In this document: one piece after another, positions 17,525 through 25,231 of the stretch
Numbering within the stretch: the stretch's first letter is position 1
Layout: each line of letters starts with the position of its first letter
Notes under the pieces: model-generated
Databases searched by the model: none
What the model was told of the DNA's origin: nothing
What the model saw: the letters and a program-made list of their open reading frames with translations, nothing else
NCBI RefSeq assembly: GCF_001483135.1
Contig: NZ_LNAL01000007.1
Location: 186,001 to 250,000 of the forward strand
Direction: 5' to 3'
Source: Solirubrum puertoriconensis
GTDB taxonomy: Bacteria > Bacteroidota > Bacteroidia > Cytophagales > Hymenobacteraceae
Length of the DNA stretch: 64,000 nt
Made by a program: the position numbers and the translations under genes

Positions 17525-18415
17525 ATGAAAAAGCTACTGTTTTCCGCCGCTGCCTTGCCCAACCGCGCTATCGACGCGGCTTGGCTGCTCTTCCGCCTGC
17601 ACCTAGGGCTATCCATTGCCGATGGCGCCGGCTTGCCCAAGCTCACCAACCTCGCGGCCGTAGCCAGTGCCCAGGTGCCCGGCCCACCCGATTGGTTTGT
17701 GCAGCAAGTGGCGGGGCTCGGGTTCACGTTTCCGTCGCCGTACTTCTGGGCTGGAGCTGCCGTGTGGGGCGAGTTTGTTGGTGGCCTGCTGATTGCCCTA
17801 GGTTTGTTCACGCGCTGGAGCGCGCTGCAGCTGGCATTTCAATTCTTCGTGGTAGCATTTCTGTGGTACGAAGACCCGTCGCCCATCACCGGCATGTACT
17901 TCCAACAGCTGTTGTTTTGGGCATTTGTCGTAATTACGGCCGTCGGCCCAGGGCGCTACTCGCTCGATTACTGGCTGCTTCGGCGCAACAGCACCAATGT
18001 GCAACAACAGCCAACAGTGGTTCTGCCTAAGCCACAGGTTGCTACAGCTGCGTTGGCTTGCTTGCTGCTGGCCGCTACGGCTTGCTTGGCCGGCACGGTG
18101 CATTCCGATTTGTTTATTGAGCCAAGTAAGCAATTTGTGCTGGGCGGCTCACAGGGGGGTAGCTTCCGCGTGGTGGCTTACAATAAAGGAAAGGTGTCGG
18201 TGGAGGTGAAGGAACGGCCCCAAGGTGGAGGCATTTTCGGCAGGGCCACGCTGCAGCCGGGGAAGCGAGCAAGCTTGCAATTCATGGCGGGCTCGGCGGC
18301 CGTGTTGCTCAATTCTTCGACCAATCAGCAAGCTAATCTGGCGCTGACTATCACAAGGGGCGAGAGACTGAGCATGACCTCCGAGCCAGTAGGGCAGTTG
18401 CGGAAAGTGGAGTAA
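17525..18415 (+). CDS. DoxX-like membrane protein with extra C-terminal domain
   Basis: Seen: four hydrophobic helices in the first about 160 residues with the DoxX pattern (WLLFRLHLGLSI near the start, AGAAVWGEFVGGLLIALGLFTRWSA in the middle); then another hydrophobic segment (ATAALACLLLAATACLAG) followed by about 110 residues of predicted beta-type sequence without a family I recognise. DoxX proteins are small inner-membrane proteins linked to redox functions; exact activity here unknown. The C-terminal part looks like an added exported domain (for example VLGGSQGGSFRVVAYNKGKVSVEVK). 60 bases after the AraC-type gene, possibly cotranscribed. Confidence 0.7.
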   Translation: MKKLLFSAAALPNRAIDAAWLLFRLHLGLSIADGAGLPKLTNLAAVASAQVPGPPDWFVQQVAGLGFTFPSPYFWAGAAVWGEFVGGLLIALGLFTRWSALQLAFQFFVVAFLWYEDPSPITGMYFQQLLFWAFVVITAVGPGRYSLDYWLLRRNSTNVQQQPTVVLPKPQVATAALACLLLAATACLAGTVHSDLFIEPSKQFVLGGSQGGSFRVVAYNKGKVSVEVKERPQGGGIFGRATLQPGKRASLQFMAGSAAVLLNSSTNQQANLALTITRGERLSMTSEPVGQLRKVE

Positions 18416-18461
18416 TGCCGTCGGCTTCTGCCGAAAAATATAGGCTCGAACCTAGGCGAAG

Positions 18462-18491
18462 TTGCATTGTTGCGAAAACCTGCTATTTTTG
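18462..18491 (+). promoter_or_regulatory. Promoter of the phhA leader
   Basis: TTG at 18462-18464, then 19 bases, then an exact TAnnTTTG match (TATTTTTG, 18484-18491). Transcription should start near 18498, about 180 bases before phhA, so a long leader is transcribed. Confidence 0.75.
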
Positions 18492-18497
18492 TGGTCA

Positions 18498-18663
18498 TTA
18501 TGCTGCTCCAGACCATTAAATGCAACTTTATGCTGTACGTCCAGCCCGCGTTTCGGGCCGGAGTCGTGCCGTTGCATGTCAGAAAATGAAGCCTAAGCAG
18601 CTAACTTTCCTTCTCTGATTTCAACAAAGCCCGGCTCCGCCCAACGGAGGCCGGGCTTTTTTT
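18498..18663 (+). ncRNA. Structured leader RNA with attenuator upstream of phhA
   Basis: Between the promoter and phhA lies a leader with visible structure: ATGCAAC (18520-18526) can pair with GTTGCAT (18571-18577), enclosing a hairpin GCCCG/CGGGC (18544-18548 with 18554-18558), followed by an intrinsic terminator. Two short frames occur: 29 codons from ATG 18500 (MLLQTIKCNF...) and 33 codons from ATG 18520 ending just before the terminator (MQLYAVRPAR...). Neither is rich in Phe or Tyr codons, so classical leader-peptide attenuation like trpL is not obvious. It could be a new riboswitch-like or peptide-controlled leader, or a free small RNA gene. Confidence 0.55.
18626..18663 (+). terminator. 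Terminator between leader and phhA
   Basis: Fourteen-base stem with one bulged G (18626-18639 with 18645-18659), 5-base loop, seven T residues (18657-18663). It ends 17 bases before the phhA ATG and lies downstream of the only good promoter, so it must be bypassed for phhA expression. Confidence 0.85.
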
Positions 18664-18680
18664 CTGCCTAAGTAGTTCGT

Positions 18681-19415
18681 ATGCAAGCCCCTCACTACAC
18701 CGCCGAAGACCACCTCGTGTGGAAAGTTCTCTTCGACCGCCAAACTGCCCTGCTGCACCGCCGGGCTGCGGCGCCGTTTGTGGCTGGGCTCAATCGCCTG
18801 GGCCTAACCCGCGACACCGCACCTAGCCTAGAAGACCTAGGCCAACGCCTGCGCCAACACACCGGCTGGGGCGTAGTGCCCGCGTCCGGCCGCGTCGACG
18901 ACCGCACGTTCCTGGCTTTGCTAGCCGAGCGCCGGTACCCCGTTACGCAGTGGGTGCGCTCCATGCAGCATTTCGACTACATCTCGGGCCCCGACTTGTT
19001 TCACGATGCTTTCGGCCACTTACCCTTGCTTACCGATCCGGAGTGGGCAACCTGGCTCGAACATTTTGGGCAAGTAGCGCGCCGCCACCTCAACGATGCA
19101 TCGGCCGTGCAGCAATTGGTGCGCTTGTTTTGGTACACCGCCGAGTTCGGGCTAGTGCAAGAAGGTGACAACCTGCGGGTGTTTGGTGCTGGTTTGCTGT
19201 CGTCTGCCTCGGAGCTGCACCATTGCCTCAGCGAAGAGGTAGTGCGCCAGCCGCTCGACGTAGCCGCCGTGATGGATGCGCCCATCATGCGCGAAGGCTT
19301 TCAGGCCAAATACTTTGTGTTGCCTAATTGGGCTGAACTCTCCGATGCCACCGCCGAGCTGGCCGTATTGCTTACCGGCGCCACGGTGGCCGAACGCATT
19401 AATGCAATGCCCTAA
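18681..19415 (+). CDS. phhA: Phenylalanine 4-monooxygenase
   Basis: Pterin- and iron-dependent hydroxylase converting phenylalanine to tyrosine. Iron ligands visible: His108 and His113 in PDLFHDAFGHLPLL and Glu155 in FWYTAEFGL; 244 aa is the length of bacterial single-domain enzymes without the ACT regulatory domain. No pterin carbinolamine dehydratase is adjacent. It stands alone between its leader/attenuator and a strong terminator, so it has its own regulation. Confidence 0.94.
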   Translation: MQAPHYTAEDHLVWKVLFDRQTALLHRRAAAPFVAGLNRLGLTRDTAPSLEDLGQRLRQHTGWGVVPASGRVDDRTFLALLAERRYPVTQWVRSMQHFDYISGPDLFHDAFGHLPLLTDPEWATWLEHFGQVARRHLNDASAVQQLVRLFWYTAEFGLVQEGDNLRVFGAGLLSSASELHHCLSEEVVRQPLDVAAVMDAPIMREGFQAKYFVLPNWAELSDATAELAVLLTGATVAERINAMP

Positions 19416-19430
19416 GATGTAGCTACCCCT

Positions 19431-19467
19431 AACAACAAAGGCCCGCCGAAAGCGGGCCTTTGTTGTT
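19431..19467. terminator. Bidirectional terminator between phhA and the PID-CTERM-like gene
   Basis: Perfect 16-bp stem (19431-19446 with 19452-19467), 5-base loop, between two convergent genes; no long T run on either side but a T-rich arm. Confidence 0.7.
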
Positions 19468-19484
19468 GAAACGAGTGCCATTGG

Positions 19485-19688
19485 TTAGCGCCGGCGTTTG
19501 GTGAGCTGCCGGATACCTAGGGCGCCAGCCGCTGCTAACAGCAGTGATACGCCGCCATCAATCGGGATTTCGGTAGGGTTGGGGCCGCCCGAGCCGGGGC
19601 CTTGTGCCAGCGCAGCTTGGCTGAGGACCATCAGTGCGAGCAGTAAGAGGAATCCTGTGGCTCGACCAAGCCGAAACGTATGCATCAT
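19485..19688 (-). CDS. Small secreted protein with PID-CTERM-like sorting end
   Basis: 67 aa from ATG 19688 (or the adjacent ATG 19685). Seen: signal peptide (LLLLALMVLSQAALAQ), a short Gly/Pro/Asn linker, then PTEIPIDGG followed by a hydrophobic stretch LLLAAAGALGI and a basic tail TKRRR. The P-I-D-G-G plus TM plus Arg/Lys tail matches what I know as the PID-CTERM sorting signal of Bacteroidota. Almost nothing remains after removal of signal and tail, so the mature peptide would be about 15 residues. Function unknown. The frame extends upstream to 19763 but lacks signal character there. Confidence 0.65.
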   Translation of the reverse strand: MMHTFRLGRATGFLLLLALMVLSQAALAQGPGSGGPNPTEIPIDGGVSLLLAAAGALGIRQLTKRRR

Positions 19689-19778
19689 GACTACAAAGTA
19701 GGTAAATGGCTTTGGGGAGTGGCGGTAATTACGCAAAGCCCGGTTAGCAAAGCAAGTACTCAATGTTCTAAACCAAGC

Positions 19779-22700
19779 CTACTGCACAACCAAGCGCTTG
19801 GCCACTACCTCGTTGCCAATTTGGAGCCGCAAGGTATACACACCTTCGGGTAGCTTCTGCAGGGCAATAGCTTGGGCCTCTGCGCTGCGGTTGGCGGGCA
19901 GAGTGTGGCGTAGCACCACCTGGCCTAGGGCATTAAACAACACGGCTTGGATAGCTTGCTTGGTAGCAGGCAAGCGCACCCACAGCTTATCGTGCGCAGG
20001 GTTTGGGTATACAGTAACTTGCGTAGCCAACTGTGTTTTGCTGGTAGCCAATGGCCGACCCGGCGTGAAAAGCAAACTAAAGCGGGTACCGCTGCTGCCA
20101 GCTTTGGCCTCAAACGCGTATGCTGTTTGGGGTTTCAGCTCCAGTGAGGTGCCCGTAAGGGCGTCGCGCAACTGCACCGAAGTGCCGGCAGGTAAGTTCA
20201 GCAGTTCATCAATTTGCAGCGAGTAGCTACCTGCTTTATCAGCGTAAACCAGCAGCGGTACGGTTATGGGCTCTGTACCCAACACCGGCAGGGCGCTCAT
20301 GGCTAGTAGGTTGGAGCCCTCGTTACCTAGGGCCAGCATGCTGCCGCCTGAATGTAGTTTATAGGCATCGTAGGCCGCATCGTAGCCAGCAGTAGCCGCC
20401 GCTTCAAAGTACACGGCTACTTGGTCGGGCGAGCCGCTGCCGTTCAGGCTGATTTTAAGCAGCGTGCGGGTTTGGGTAGTGCGCTCCAGAGGAGCATCGA
20501 CGAAGGCCGTGAGACGTGCGGCGTTGGTAAAGTTGATGCTACCTGTGGCGCCGACGGCACTCGTGCGAACAAAAAAGCCTTGCCCCAACGGGATAATACG
20601 GGTGCCGCCATTGGTACCTACTTGCGTTGTGGCATTGTACGAAGCATACCGCCCCGGATCGTATTGCCCCGTCGACTTGAACACGTAGGCAGTGCTGCTC
20701 AGGTTAGTGGCGCCTAGGTAGGCCACATCCCAATCGATGGGCGAGGGGTAGGGGTTGCCCAGCAGGTGCCATCCGCTTTGCTCTTCGGCAGTGCGCCCCA
20801 GGCCCGTTCGGCTGATGGTGCCGTTGTTGGGCTGGCCTACGAAATCAAGTGTTTGGTTGGCGGCGATGTTCACGGTGTAGCCTTGCCCGGGCACCAGCGG
20901 ATCGGCAGTGTTGCTCGGCGAGACCCAACCCCGATCAAAATCGGCCACCGAGCCAAAACCGGTGCTGCTTACCCGCGACTGATCGTAGAAAAATACATTG
21001 GGAAAAGGCGATACCACTGTTCCGACAGGTGCGGTATTAAACGCGGGGTTAACCACCGGTGCAAAAGAGCCCGTCGATAAGTCGGCTACGGTAGTGTTGC
21101 TTACCGGCGACGATAAATGGCGGTACCCTGGGCCCGGGTTTTGCGTGCCGCTGATGAAGCGCTGCACCGTGGCGTTGCCGGTCACCGAGGCCGTTCCAAC
21201 GTTGGCAATCATGGCTGTGCCCGCGCCCGACGATACCAGCGTCAGGTTGCCGTTTGAGGCCAAATTGCCGGTTAAGGTTACAAGGCGGGTTACGGCAACC
21301 GGGCTGGTTAATTGCGCACCGGCCGCGCCTACCGTGAGGTTGCCGATGGTAATAAGGCTGCTGCCACCTAGGGTTTGGGCGCTTGGGCCAGCCGTAAGTA
21401 TCGTGCCGCCACCGCTGATGGTGCCGCTGTTGGCAAGGTTGCCGGTAAGGGTAAGGGCCCCCGCGTCGGCAATGGTAAGGGAGGCGCCGTTGGCCACTGT
21501 AAGGTTGTTTACAGCCGCTAACGTATTGAGCACCGGCATGCGCGGCACGCCTGCGGGTATGGTTGCATTATCGGTAGCTGCAGGCAGTACGTTATTGCTC
21601 CAGTTGGCCGGGTCGTTGAAGGCCGTACTCACCGCGCCCGTCCAAGTACCATTGGCTGCGGCGCCTGGGTTTACCACCACTGTAACCGTGTAGGTTTGCG
21701 ACTGCGCCGGGCTGCCGTTGTCTTGCACCTGAAACGTAACGGTGTTGCTGCCCACGTTGCACGGGGCAGCCGTTACGCTGAAGTTAAGGGTAGGGTGCGC
21801 AGTATTGTTGTTGGCTATGTTGGCCGTAGCGTTGCACAGGCTACCTAGGGAGGGCGTTACCGTAACATTCTGGTTGCCCTCCGAGCCGAAGAATTGCGCG
21901 GTAAGGTTGCGGGTTTCGCCTTGGTTGAGCGTGATGGTACTGCTCGGGGGCAGGCCTACTGCAGCCGGAGGATTGTTGCGGCTACGTACCTGAAAGCTGA
22001 TGCATTGGTTATCAAGCCAATCGATGCCACCCGGGTCGTTGGAGGCAGGCAGGTTGGGCGGTGCACTGCCCGCTTGGTTGAAGCGCCCGAACTGAAAGAA
22101 ATTCTGCTGGTCGCCCACGTTGCCGCCTACTATCGCGCCTTCGCCCCCAAAGCCACCCGTGCCGCCCGAGCTGCTGGCGGTGGTCCACTGCATGTCGCCG
22201 TAGGCAAAGGTTACATCATCGCCGCTGAAGCTGCTAGCCGTGTTGGCTCGGATGATAACCTGAAAAGTATTCACTTTATCGGCCTGTTGCTGGTAATAGC
22301 CCACCCGATCGTAGGTTACCACCAGTCGATCGGGGAAAAGCCGATACCAAATGGCCCCGCTGTTGGGGTTGTCAGTATCCACGTCAGCCCAGAACGGCGC
22401 GAGCATTACAATGTCTTCCTCGCCTTGCTCCCTGATAGGAAGACCGGATGAGTTGAAGGCGGGGTACAGTTTATTAAAGGTGATGTTGCCGTTGGTGTTA
22501 ATGTAGACTTCGGTGTAGGTGTTGCCAAACAGCTGAAAGCTAAAACCAAGCGGAATAGGGCCGAGCGAAGCGTCGTCTCCCCGGTCTACTTGCGTCCAGC
22601 CCGCAGGGTTGGCAGCGTCGAAGGGTTCGGCGCAGGCCGGCAGGGTAGCCGTGGTGCGGCCAAGCACCTGAGGTTTGGAACTCGGTGCCGGTTTAAGAGC

Positions 22701-22877
22701 GGGGTATTTGCCGCGCAACGATTCGGCCAACTGACGTTTGCGGGCATTGTACTGCGGGTCGGATTTGGCCGGATCCCAGATGCGCGGTGTTTGTTGCCCC
22801 AACACCGAGGCAACTGGCAGGGCCGCCAGCAGCCCAACCGTAAGCCATTGTTGAAGAACGCGTAAAGTTGGTAGCAT
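19779..22877 (-). CDS. Large secreted protein with nidogen-like domain and T9SS sorting domain
   Basis: 1032 aa. Seen: signal peptide to about residue 27; a nidogen-type (NIDO) domain at about 90-300 (GNTYTEVYINTNGNITFN, DIVMLAPFWADVDT, NTFQVIIRAN); an Ig-like segment at about 300-405; a GTWTG...FNDPANWSNN module followed by repeated short Thr/Ala/Gly-rich strands (about 405-560), common in Hymenobacter surface proteins; a long beta-rich region; and a C-terminal T9SS type A domain (VTVYPNPAHDKLWV... to the last residue). It should be secreted by T9SS and act as a surface or adhesion protein; no enzyme motif seen. Next gene on the same strand (PID-CTERM-like) is 90 bases downstream. Confidence 0.85.
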   Translation of the reverse strand: MLPTLRVLQQWLTVGLLAALPVASVLGQQTPRIWDPAKSDPQYNARKRQLAESLRGKYPALKPAPSSKPQVLGRTTATLPACAEPFDAANPAGWTQVDRGDDASLGPIPLGFSFQLFGNTYTEVYINTNGNITFNKLYPAFNSSGLPIREQGEEDIVMLAPFWADVDTDNPNSGAIWYRLFPDRLVVTYDRVGYYQQQADKVNTFQVIIRANTASSFSGDDVTFAYGDMQWTTASSSGGTGGFGGEGAIVGGNVGDQQNFFQFGRFNQAGSAPPNLPASNDPGGIDWLDNQCISFQVRSRNNPPAAVGLPPSSTITLNQGETRNLTAQFFGSEGNQNVTVTPSLGSLCNATANIANNNTAHPTLNFSVTAAPCNVGSNTVTFQVQDNGSPAQSQTYTVTVVVNPGAAANGTWTGAVSTAFNDPANWSNNVLPAATDNATIPAGVPRMPVLNTLAAVNNLTVANGASLTIADAGALTLTGNLANSGTISGGGTILTAGPSAQTLGGSSLITIGNLTVGAAGAQLTSPVAVTRLVTLTGNLASNGNLTLVSSGAGTAMIANVGTASVTGNATVQRFISGTQNPGPGYRHLSSPVSNTTVADLSTGSFAPVVNPAFNTAPVGTVVSPFPNVFFYDQSRVSSTGFGSVADFDRGWVSPSNTADPLVPGQGYTVNIAANQTLDFVGQPNNGTISRTGLGRTAEEQSGWHLLGNPYPSPIDWDVAYLGATNLSSTAYVFKSTGQYDPGRYASYNATTQVGTNGGTRIIPLGQGFFVRTSAVGATGSINFTNAARLTAFVDAPLERTTQTRTLLKISLNGSGSPDQVAVYFEAAATAGYDAAYDAYKLHSGGSMLALGNEGSNLLAMSALPVLGTEPITVPLLVYADKAGSYSLQIDELLNLPAGTSVQLRDALTGTSLELKPQTAYAFEAKAGSSGTRFSLLFTPGRPLATSKTQLATQVTVYPNPAHDKLWVRLPATKQAIQAVLFNALGQVVLRHTLPANRSAEAQAIALQKLPEGVYTLRLQIGNEVVAKRLVVQ

Positions 22878-23023
22878 AATCTGAGCAAAAAGCGCTTGTG
22901 TAAGCAGAGAATAGAAGGTACGGATACCCTGATTTTTGTTTGGCGTTTAAGCTATAAAATTTTGCATTGTATGGGGCTTGAGCTTGGCTAATGTGCAAGT
23001 CATCAGCGATAATGAAATTTTAC

Positions 23024-23073
23024 AAACCAAACGGGCCGCTGCCTCACCTTGGAAGCAGCGGCCCGTTTGGTTT
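23024..23073. terminator. Strong hairpin terminator downstream of the Mpo1-like gene
   Basis: Perfect 19-bp stem (23024-23042 with 23055-23073), 12-base loop, 40 bases after the stop of the leftward Mpo1-like gene; T-rich on the minus-strand 3' side. The remaining stretch 22878-23023 is the promoter region of the nidogen-domain gene; no clear TAnnTTTG there. Confidence 0.75.
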
Positions 23074-23112
23074 GGCCGCTTAGCGCGGGTTTGCGGCTTG
23101 CTAACTAGCTCA

Positions 23113-23589
23113 TCAGTAGGCCCAACCCAAGCGGCGGTAAATAAAGTGAAGCAACCATAGAGGTCCAATCAGCAGAAATTGTACATCCTTAAGAAAGCTA
23201 GGCTTCTTGCCTTCCACCTTGTGTCCCCAAAATTGGCCTATCCAAGCCAGCACGAAGATGATCAGGCACACGGCCCAAAGGGGCAAGCTAGCTTGGGCCT
23301 CCACCAAGCGCAGCGCTAGGGCAATGGCCGTGCTAACCAAGACCATGCCCAGGGCCAGCGGCAGAGAGAGCCGTACATAGTAAACCACCGCTAACATCAT
23401 TACGAGCATAGCCCAATTCAGCCATGGGCTTACGTTCTGCACCGCCTCCGGCACCGGAACCGACCACAACAGCCCCAGAAGCGAGAACATGATCAGCGGC
23501 ACGCATATCCAATGCACAAACTTGTTGGTGGGGTTTTGGTGGCTTTCGCCGTACTCATTGAGGAGGGATGAGAGGGCAGCAGTAGGCAT
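23113..23589 (-). CDS. Mpo1-like (DUF962) membrane protein
   Basis: Seen: N-terminal LLNEYGESHQNPTNKFVHWICVPLIMFSLLGLLW, with the conserved H..P.N...H..G/C.P pattern of the DUF962/YGL010w family, four hydrophobic segments, and the ending GQFWGHKVEGKKPSFLKDVQFLLIGPLWLLHFIYRRLG. Yeast Mpo1 is an iron-dependent dioxygenase acting in alpha-oxidation of 2-hydroxy fatty acids; the bacterial homologues are mostly untested. I use ATG 23589 (158 aa); ATG 23598 three codons earlier is possible. Confidence 0.85.
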   Translation of the reverse strand: MPTAALSSLLNEYGESHQNPTNKFVHWICVPLIMFSLLGLLWSVPVPEAVQNVSPWLNWAMLVMMLAVVYYVRLSLPLALGMVLVSTAIALALRLVEAQASLPLWAVCLIIFVLAWIGQFWGHKVEGKKPSFLKDVQFLLIGPLWLLHFIYRRLGWAY

Positions 23590-23656
23590 GGCGAACAATG
23601 AATTGGGTGAGAGAAGAAGCCTGACGGAATATAGCGTTGCAGGTGGTCCTCGCGCA

Positions 23657-23691
23657 ACAAAAAGCCGCCGAAACCTAGGGCTTCGGCGGCT
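23657..23691 (-). terminator. Terminator downstream of dienelactone hydrolase
   Basis: Ten-bp stem (23663-23672 with 23682-23691) with a loop containing CCTAGG; five T residues on the minus-strand 3' side. Twenty-two bases after the stop of the leftward gene. Confidence 0.7.
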
Positions 23692-23712
23692 CAGCGGGCA
23701 AGCAAACGTACC

Positions 23713-24579
23713 TTAGGCTTTCACCTTTAACTTCTTCCTCAGGTAATCCAAAACCAAGGCGTTGGCCTTTGTGGCAGCGGTGGCGTCGTACTTGGGGTTG
23801 CTTGGGTTGGCGAAGGCGTGTACCGCATCAAAATTGTGTACCGTCAGCTGCTTGCCAGCCTGCTTCATATCGGCCTGAAACTGCTTTACCACAGCGGGGC
23901 TGATGCTTTTATCCTGCGTGGCAAAAATGCCCACCACGTCGGTATTTAGGCTTTTCAGCTTGGCTATATCTTTCTCCGGCATACCGTAATAAATTACGCA
24001 GCCAGCAGCCTGCTTGCCCGCCAGCAAAGCCGCTTGCAATGACCAGCCGCCGCCAAAGCACCAGCCAATGGTGGCTACTTGCGCCTTGGGCCCGGCGTGT
24101 TGCAGTGCTCCGCGAATGATGTTTTGGGCGCGCGTTTTGTCAACGGATTGCACCAAGCGGCTGGCTTCTTCGGCGGTAGTGGCCAGCTTGCCGTCGTACA
24201 GATCAATGGCCAGTACCGTTGCGCCCGGCAGGGCCGCGGCAAGGCGGTCGGTTTCGCGCTTGATATAGTCGTTCAGGCCCCACCACTCATGAATGACAAA
24301 CAGGTACTTGCCGTTGGGCTGGGCGGGCTTCACTTCGTAGCCGTAGGCGGTGCTGCTATCGGGCGTAGTAAAGCTGATGGTCTGGCCGGTGGCCTGCTGA
24401 GTGTAGTCGAAGGGCAGAGGAGATTCGTGTCCGCTCATAAAAGTTGGGTCGGCGGCTATTTGGGCAAAGGCTAGCATGGCATCGGGTGCAGGCTTGGCGC
24501 AGCACGGTGCCGATTGTTGAGCCAATACCGCGGCCGAGCCGAACAGCCAGGTCGTGAGCAACGCGAAGAGGTATTTCAT
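23713..24579 (-). CDS. Secreted dienelactone hydrolase family protein
   Basis: Alpha/beta hydrolase of the DLH family, which uses a Cys-His-Asp triad. Seen: signal peptide ending VLAQQ; a Cys-Cys-Ala-Lys-Pro start; FVIHEWWGLNDYIKRETDRLA with the conserved Glu; nucleophile elbow GWCFGGGWS; FATQDKSISP containing the Asp region and NFDAVHAFANPS containing the His. 288 aa; the mature protein should be periplasmic. Substrate not deducible; related exported DLH proteins are common in Bacteroidota. Confidence 0.9.
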   Translation of the reverse strand: MKYLFALLTTWLFGSAAVLAQQSAPCCAKPAPDAMLAFAQIAADPTFMSGHESPLPFDYTQQATGQTISFTTPDSSTAYGYEVKPAQPNGKYLFVIHEWWGLNDYIKRETDRLAAALPGATVLAIDLYDGKLATTAEEASRLVQSVDKTRAQNIIRGALQHAGPKAQVATIGWCFGGGWSLQAALLAGKQAAGCVIYYGMPEKDIAKLKSLNTDVVGIFATQDKSISPAVVKQFQADMKQAGKQLTVHNFDAVHAFANPSNPKYDATAATKANALVLDYLRKKLKVKA

Positions 24580-24621
24580 AGGTTGTGGGTGAGGTTGGGA
24601 TAGATTGGAGCGCTTAAGAAA

Positions 24622-25164
24622 CTATGATACGACGCTGTAGGCCAAGCGTAAACGACGCAGCTTGGGTAGCTCCTTTTGAGCTCGGCTACGAAGGGCTGCG
24701 CGGGCTTGGGGCAGCAGCGGCTCAATAGCAAGTAGCAGCTCCTGCGCCAGTCCAGGCTGCTGTTCGCAAAGGCGCGTAGCCGCCGAAAGGGCAAACGTTT
24801 GGGTGGCTACGGGCAAAGCCTGATTGCCAAGTACGCGCAAGCATACATCGAATGCCTGCGCCTGGCGCTCGGGCGGCACCGGAGCAAATTGCAGGGCCCG
24901 CATGGTGTTGCGCAGCACGGCATCGGGTAGGTTGGGCTGCTGGCAAAAATGCAGCAGTGCCCCTAGGTGCGCACTGAGCAATTCGGGCGCGGCTTCGGCG
25001 CAATGGCCCAGCAGCCCGGCCGCCATTTGCGTCAGGCGTTTGGGGCCGGCAAACAGCAGCCGCACTAGCTCGGCAAAACGGGTTTCGTCGGCTCCGATGT
25101 AGGCAGTAAGGCGTTGGTATTGCTGGCGCGAATGCTCGCGCAGAAGCTCGTCTTGCAGGTTCAT
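24622..25164 (-). CDS. Helical-repeat protein of unknown function
   Basis: 180 aa from ATG 25164 (ATG 25173 is also in frame). No catalytic motif. The sequence is a series of amphipathic helix pairs rich in Leu/Ala (for example LVRLLFAGPKRLTQMAAGLLGHCAEAAPELLSAHLGALL split over two helices), resembling HEAT or Armadillo-type repeats, which usually bind proteins. Located between an AarF-type kinase gene and the dienelactone hydrolase on the same strand. I do not recognise a named family. Confidence 0.65.
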   Translation of the reverse strand: MNLQDELLREHSRQQYQRLTAYIGADETRFAELVRLLFAGPKRLTQMAAGLLGHCAEAAPELLSAHLGALLHFCQQPNLPDAVLRNTMRALQFAPVPPERQAQAFDVCLRVLGNQALPVATQTFALSAATRLCEQQPGLAQELLLAIEPLLPQARAALRSRAQKELPKLRRLRLAYSVVS

Positions 25165-25231
25165 CAGCCACAAATAACCGCAAAAACCAACGCTGGTTTT
25201 GGGAGCCTAGGTACGCTGGTGCCACCAGCAC

